Part shown: piece by piece, positions 60,618-64,000 of the stretch
Layout of the letters: every line of letters begins with the position of its first letter
Position numbering within the stretch: position 1 is the stretch's first letter
Assembly (NCBI RefSeq): GCF_001542855.1
Contig: NZ_LNBY01000018.1
Location: 310,001 to 374,000, forward strand
DNA: 64,000 bases
Origin: Erythrobacter sp. AP23
GTDB lineage: Bacteria; Pseudomonadota; Alphaproteobacteria; Sphingomonadales; Sphingomonadaceae
Reading direction: 5' to 3'
The notes under the pieces: model-generated
What the model saw: only the letters and a program-made list of their open reading frames with translations
Told to the model about the DNA's origin: nothing
The model's database searches: none
Translations under genes and position numbers: made by a program

Positions 60618-61975
60618 CAATCCTCTCCTGTCCATTTCGCGCGTGCGAGCGCGAGCATGGGATAATTGGGCACGTCGGCTGCCAGCTTGTCCAGCGCGGT
60701 GCGCCGCAGCATCGCGAGCAGACCGGGCGTCGCCAGCGAGCGCCCGCCTTCGAGCAACTCGCATGCGAGCAATTCATCGTCGAACTCGACCTCGATGCAG
60801 TCGCCGCGCGCGATCATGCCCAGCGCATTGCGCGCCACGGCTAGCTGGAAACGGTCGTGTCCCTCCATCCGGTCCTTAACCGTGGCCAGCCACTCGGAAA
60901 TGGCTGTTGCGATTTCGCCGACACTCGCCTCGCCCAGCGGTTCGAGCTTTTTCTCGGCCGGCGGCACAGGCCGCGCCTGCTCCTCTTCCGGCGCCTCTTC
61001 CTCGAGCAGCAACAAAAGGTCGAGTTCCTGCTCGCTCGTGCGGCGCGAGATGACGACGCGTTCGAGCATGCGGTCATCGCCGCTGCGCCAGAAGCTTGCC
61101 ATGCGCAGACAGCCCAGGGCCCACCATACTGTGCGATATACCAGCCAGAAGCGGAAGCGCCTCGCATCTACCGTCGCGCCGCTTTCGGCCTCATAGGCAT
61201 CGACATAGTCCTGCAGCGATCCCAGCCCGAGCGCGGGCCGGTCGACGCGGGCGAAACGCCAGACCGCCATGCAGCCGAAAGCGAGATCCTCGTGCCGGTC
61301 GCCGAAATGGGCGAGCTCCCAGTCGAGCACGCCGGTCAGATGCGAATCCTCGGCCAGCAGATTGCCGAGGCGGTAGTCGCCATGGTTGAGGACGGGTTCG
61401 ACGCGAGCGGGCAGGTTGTCTCGCAGCCACTTGAGGCCGAGCGCGATGATCGGGCGGTCGCCGCCCGCTTCCGCGAACTGCTCGGCCAGTTCCTCGACTG
61501 CCTCGGCATAGTCCATCTCGGGCACGTCTTTGGGCAATGCAGAGCGTTGCAGGCCATGGATTCCCGCAAGATCGCGCGCCACTTCGCGCAGCAACCGATC
61601 CGGATCGCGCATTTTCAGGATCGCCCGCGGGTCCGGCGTGCCGGAAAGCGCGCGCATCACGAACCCGCTGCCGATCCCGTCGCCCGGCTCGAGCTCGACG
61701 ATGATTTCGGGCGCGGTCACGCCGGCACTATGCGCAGCACGAATGATCGCCGCCTCGGTTTCGTGGCCGAAGGGGCGTCCCTCCATGAACGAAAGGCTCG
61801 GCGCGCGCCGTAGGACGTAGTCCTCGCCGCCGCTGGAGAAGCGCCAGCTTTCCATTGTCGCCCCGCCGGTAAGGCGCCTCAATCCCTCGGGCGCCTGCCT
61901 TCCGGCGCGCGCGAGTGCCCTCGCCAGTCCCTGCTCGAGCGCTTCGGCGCTTTCGATCTCTCCCATACGGCTCAT
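60617..61975 (-). CDS. Phosphotransferase with C-terminal DUF6285-like domain (LvaAB-like)
   Basis: The 452-residue protein has an APH-type kinase domain (about 1-330): glycine-rich TGGATMESWRF, VLRRAPS with the ATP-binding Lys/Arg, the catalytic VLNHGDYRLGNLL and VLDWELAHFGDRHEDLAF. After a Glu/Pro-rich linker, residues about 345-450 (IATAISEWLATVKDRMEGHDRFQ, ARNALGMIARGD) form a second domain resembling DUF6285, the family of LvaB. In Pseudomonas putida, LvaA and LvaB are separate proteins that together phosphorylate 4-hydroxyacyl-CoA. Here they appear fused, followed directly by the acyl-CoA dehydrogenase. Confidence 0.82.
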   Translation of the reverse strand: MSRMGEIESAEALEQGLARALARAGRQAPEGLRRLTGGATMESWRFSSGGEDYVLRRAPSLSFMEGRPFGHETEAAIIRAAHSAGVTAPEIIVELEPGDGIGSGFVMRALSGTPDPRAILKMRDPDRLLREVARDLAGIHGLQRSALPKDVPEMDYAEAVEELAEQFAEAGGDRPIIALGLKWLRDNLPARVEPVLNHGDYRLGNLLAEDSHLTGVLDWELAHFGDRHEDLAFGCMAVWRFARVDRPALGLGSLQDYVDAYEAESGATVDARRFRFWLVYRTVWWALGCLRMASFWRSGDDRMLERVVISRRTSEQELDLLLLLEEEAPEEEQARPVPPAEKKLEPLGEASVGEIATAISEWLATVKDRMEGHDRFQLAVARNALGMIARGDCIEVEFDDELLACELLEGGRSLATPGLLAMLRRTALDKLAADVPNYPMLALARAKWTGED

Positions 61976-62069
61976 GTGTGCAGGGAAACGCCTCGCCGCT
62001 CAAGCCCGGACCTCTCAGGCGGCTGGCTCGTTGAGAGGGCAAAGCAAACCAGTAGAGGAGACCTCCCCT

Positions 62070-62477
62070 ATGCGCCTACCCAGCAACGCCCATGTCGCGA
62101 TCGTCGACGGCGAGAATTTCACCGTCATGCGCAACAGTGGCAAGCCGCTCGAGCCCAAGCTGAATGCTGCTCAGAAGCCCGATCTGTCGGCGACGAATTT
62201 CAGCGCCGGTGTGAAGCACCAGGATCATATCGGCCAGCGGCACGGTCGGACCGATCTCGATGAGCTTGCGCATGGCGCAGCCGCCGCCGAATGGCTCAAC
62301 GCCAAGTCGATTGCGGGCGAAATTACCGATGTGCTCGTGATCGCCGATCCCAAGACGCTGGGTGAAATGCGGCGTCACTATCATTCGGAGCTGGAAAAGC
62401 GCCTCGTTGGCGAAATCGACAAAGCCTTGGCGGGCGAAACGACGGAGCGAATCGAGCAGGCCATTGCGAAGGCCTGA
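62070..62477 (+). CDS. Host-attachment family protein
   Basis: The 135-residue protein belongs to the family annotated as required for attachment to host cells. The pattern AHVAIVDGENFTVMRNSGKPLEPKL at the N-terminus, HQDHIGQRHGRTDLDELAHGAAAAEWL, and VIADPKTLGEMRRHYHSELEKRL with a conserved KTL are typical (each cited in parts). The fold resembles eRF1-type RNase-like domains; the biochemical role is unclear. ATG 62070 has GAGGAG 9 nt upstream, so a longer in-frame start at 61974 is rejected. Confidence 0.85.
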   Translation: MRLPSNAHVAIVDGENFTVMRNSGKPLEPKLNAAQKPDLSATNFSAGVKHQDHIGQRHGRTDLDELAHGAAAAEWLNAKSIAGEITDVLVIADPKTLGEMRRHYHSELEKRLVGEIDKALAGETTERIEQAIAKA

Positions 62478-62616
62478 GGGAGAAATCCCGTACGAAAGTA
62501 ACACATCGCGTGCCAAACCTGTCGCGCCTGCGCCACTTTTCGTCGCCCGGCCCTTGTGTCGACACAATCGGTCGGCATTAAGCTTCGCCTAACCACGGAG
62601 AGTGTATAGGGGCGGA

Positions 62617-63633
62617 ATGCGGAAACGACTTTTTGGACGACTGCTGGCGATCGGGGCCGTGGCTCTTGCCACTCCCGCGCTGGCGCAGGGCAATGGTTTC
62701 GAAGCCCAGTTCGACAATGCGCTGGGGACCGAGCTTCGGACGCCGCAAACGCTGGATGCGATTTATTCGACGCCGCTCGAGCGTCAGCTCGCGCAATTGG
62801 CGGATAGCTCCAATGGGCGGATCGGGGTCTACGCCATCGATCTGTCGACCGGGCGCGAAATCGGCGTCCTGGCGGACCAGCGCTTTCCGATGGCCAGTAC
62901 CAGCAAGGTGGCGATCGCGGCGGTCTTCCTTGCCGGGGTGGACGAAGGACGCTGGAGCCTGACGAGCGAATTTCGCCTACCGCGCCCGGGCAGGGTCTAT
63001 CTCCCCGCCTACAAACATCTCAGCCTGATGATTTCCAAGAGCTGCAACGATTGTACCGACGCGCTGCTGCAGGCGGTCGGCGGCCCCCGCGCGGTCAACA
63101 AATGGATGCGGGATGCGGGAATCGAAGGCTTCCAACTGACACGCGACATCGCAACGTTGATCCGCGAGGACGGCCGGGTCGATCCGGCCTGGAGCGTCGA
63201 TGCCAAGGACAGTGCGACCCCGCGCGCCATGGGCCAACTACTTGCCGGGATCTACCAGGGCAAATGGCTGAGCGACTATTCACGTAGGGTGCTGCTCGAC
63301 GCGATGGAGGAAACCACGACCGGCAAAAGGCGCATGCGATCCGCGCTTCCGGCGAGCGCCAATCTCGCGCACAAGACCGGCACGCTTTCGCGCACCGCAA
63401 GCGACATCGGCATTTTCCACACGCCCGACGGTCGCGCGATCGCCGCCGCGATCTATGTTACGGGGCAGAGCCCCTCGATGGCGATCGAAAATGGCAGCCG
63501 CAGCCGTAAGCTCGAAGCGCGCGCGAATCGCGACGCGCGCATTTCGAACATTACCCAGGCGCTCTATTACGGATTCGGCCCGAACACCGATGACGGACGG
63601 AATTGGGCCTCCGCCGACTACGGCGGCGAATAG
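62617..63633 (+). CDS. Secreted class A beta-lactamase-like serine hydrolase
   Basis: The 338-residue protein has a signal peptide (MRKRLFGRLLAIGAVALATP to AQ). A class A beta-lactamase fold follows: FPMASTSKVAIAAVF with the S-x-x-K nucleophile, LMISKSCNDCTDALL in place of the SDN loop (SCN, with two Cys), and SANLAHKTGTLSRTASDIG with KTG. The omega-loop ExxLN that carries the deacylation Glu166 is missing (ATLIREDGRVDP is found instead), so an active beta-lactamase is doubtful. It may act as a penicillin-binding or peptide hydrolase. ATG 62617 has AGGGGCGGA directly upstream. The gene ends 26 bp before a bidirectional terminator. Confidence 0.82.
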   Translation: MRKRLFGRLLAIGAVALATPALAQGNGFEAQFDNALGTELRTPQTLDAIYSTPLERQLAQLADSSNGRIGVYAIDLSTGREIGVLADQRFPMASTSKVAIAAVFLAGVDEGRWSLTSEFRLPRPGRVYLPAYKHLSLMISKSCNDCTDALLQAVGGPRAVNKWMRDAGIEGFQLTRDIATLIREDGRVDPAWSVDAKDSATPRAMGQLLAGIYQGKWLSDYSRRVLLDAMEETTTGKRRMRSALPASANLAHKTGTLSRTASDIGIFHTPDGRAIAAAIYVTGQSPSMAIENGSRSRKLEARANRDARISNITQALYYGFGPNTDDGRNWASADYGGE

Positions 63634-63659
63634 GCGCGCATATTGCGAACAAAGAAAAA

Positions 63660-63691
63660 GGGCGGCGCCGGAAGGCACCGCCCTTTCTTTT
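63660..63691 (+). terminator. Bidirectional Rho-independent terminator
   Basis: GGGCGGCGCC pairs with GGCACCGCCC around GGAA with one mismatch. TTTCTTTT follows on the plus strand and AAAGAAAAA precedes it. It serves the beta-lactamase-like gene and, from the other side, the lipoprotein gene. Confidence 0.88.
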
Positions 63692-63724
63692 CGTGAACGA
63701 TAACCGTTCGCGAAGCGTGCGCGA

Positions 63725-63976
63725 TTAGTCGGCAGCAGCTTCGGCTTCGGTTTCGCCTTCGACTTCAGCTTCGACTTCAGCGGCAGCTTCGTCGGCTTCG
63801 GCAGCAACTTCTTCAGCACCGGCTTCCATGGCGTCGCCAGCGGCTTCCATGTTGGCTTCAGCGTCGGCAGCAGCCGAATCGGCGGTTGCTTCGGCAGCGT
63901 CTTCGGTAGCTTCCGAGCAAGCAGCCAGGGTCAGAGCAGCAGCCGAAGCAGCAGCGAAAAGAGCGATCTTGCGCAT
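63725..63976 (-). CDS. Ala/Glu-rich small lipoprotein
   Basis: The 83-residue protein begins MRKIALFAAASAAALTLAAC, a signal ending in a LAAC lipobox. The mature part is nearly all Ala and Glu with Asp, in long low-complexity helices. AAGGAT is the ribosome site. It resembles the 77-residue lipoprotein at 48462 in build. No function is recognised. Confidence 0.8.
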   Translation of the reverse strand: MRKIALFAAASAAALTLAACSEATEDAAEATADSAAADAEANMEAAGDAMEAGAEEVAAEADEAAAEVEAEVEGETEAEAAAD

Positions 63977-64000
63977 AGATAAAATCCTTGAACAGCGAGT

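Noticed and set aside
57372..60665. Plus-strand open frame of about 1097 codons across the DUF305 and acyl-CoA dehydrogenase genes
   Set aside because: Spans two clear minus-strand genes in reverse frame; no recognisable domain.
61974..62069. Longer N-terminus for the host-attachment family protein
   Set aside because: The extra 32 residues lack family likeness, and the ribosome site GAGGAG precedes ATG 62070.

Overview
The window is a high-GC alphaproteobacterial chromosome segment, most likely from the order Sphingomonadales (Erythrobacteraceae-like). The grounds are the gene content and family choice: PurT plus PurU, a GapR-type (DUF2312) protein, DUF1244, a sphingomonad-style TonB-dependent receptor, the NDUFA9-like protein, and the overall codon use. 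It splits into an accessory left end (about 1-10.86 kb) and a core-type remainder.

Accessory region, 1-10857. A tRNA-Leu(CAG) gene (10771-10857, minus) marks the probable right edge of an integrated genomic island that runs off the left end of the window. Its cargo, from right to left, is an AlpA-like regulator, a two-gene anti-phage module (AAA ATPase plus subtilisin-like protease, matching the IetAS system), a DUF4145 zinc-ribbon protein, and a three-gene minus-strand module (small membrane protein, VirD4/TraD-like soluble ATPase, replication-relaxation family protein). Beyond these lie a small lipoprotein, a HTH-containing protein of unknown function and the first 38 codons of a GPH-family sugar:cation symporter. 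No integrase, relaxase or mating-pair genes are visible. Several inverted repeats sit at the regulatory junctions.

11-26 kb: NDUFA9-like protein; an NfeD/SPFH membrane pair; a lipoprotein dienelactone hydrolase divergent from a lipid-anchored PQQ dehydrogenase with a fused cytochrome c; then a long minus-strand run lysC-purT-nitronate monooxygenase-small MreB-like protein-purU, which puts a formate producer and a formate user side by side. ubiG, a periplasmic glycerophosphodiesterase, an ArsC/YffB-like protein and a TonB-dependent receptor follow.

26-37 kb: two tandem paralogous 36-residue membrane peptides lie behind a good sigma-54 promoter and an upstream 19-bp palindrome. I regard this as the best candidate for an undescribed system. 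Then come ruvC, a possible CTG-initiated 32-residue membrane peptide, yebC, a CPBP protease, YbjQ, a lone HEPN-like protein, gapR, DUF1244, pyk, an OYE-family flavoenzyme, gltX and a GGDEF-EAL protein.

37-50 kb: rpoC and rpoB on the minus strand, a DUF2975/HTH pair with a repeat-rich operator, a secreted DJ-1/PfpI protein, a small acidic lipoprotein, then rplJ-rplL on the plus strand. The usual rplJL-rpoBC order is therefore broken and inverted.

50-64 kb: a Cys/His-rich unknown, a MATE exporter, groES-groEL with both an RpoH-like promoter and a CIRCE operator, a secreted/membrane pair of unknowns, an AspH-type hydroxylase, a DUF305-LVIVD fusion, a kinase/acyl-CoA dehydrogenase pair resembling LvaAB-LvaC, a host-attachment family protein, a secreted class A beta-lactamase-like protein and an Ala/Glu-rich lipoprotein. 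No IS element, CRISPR array or rRNA was seen.
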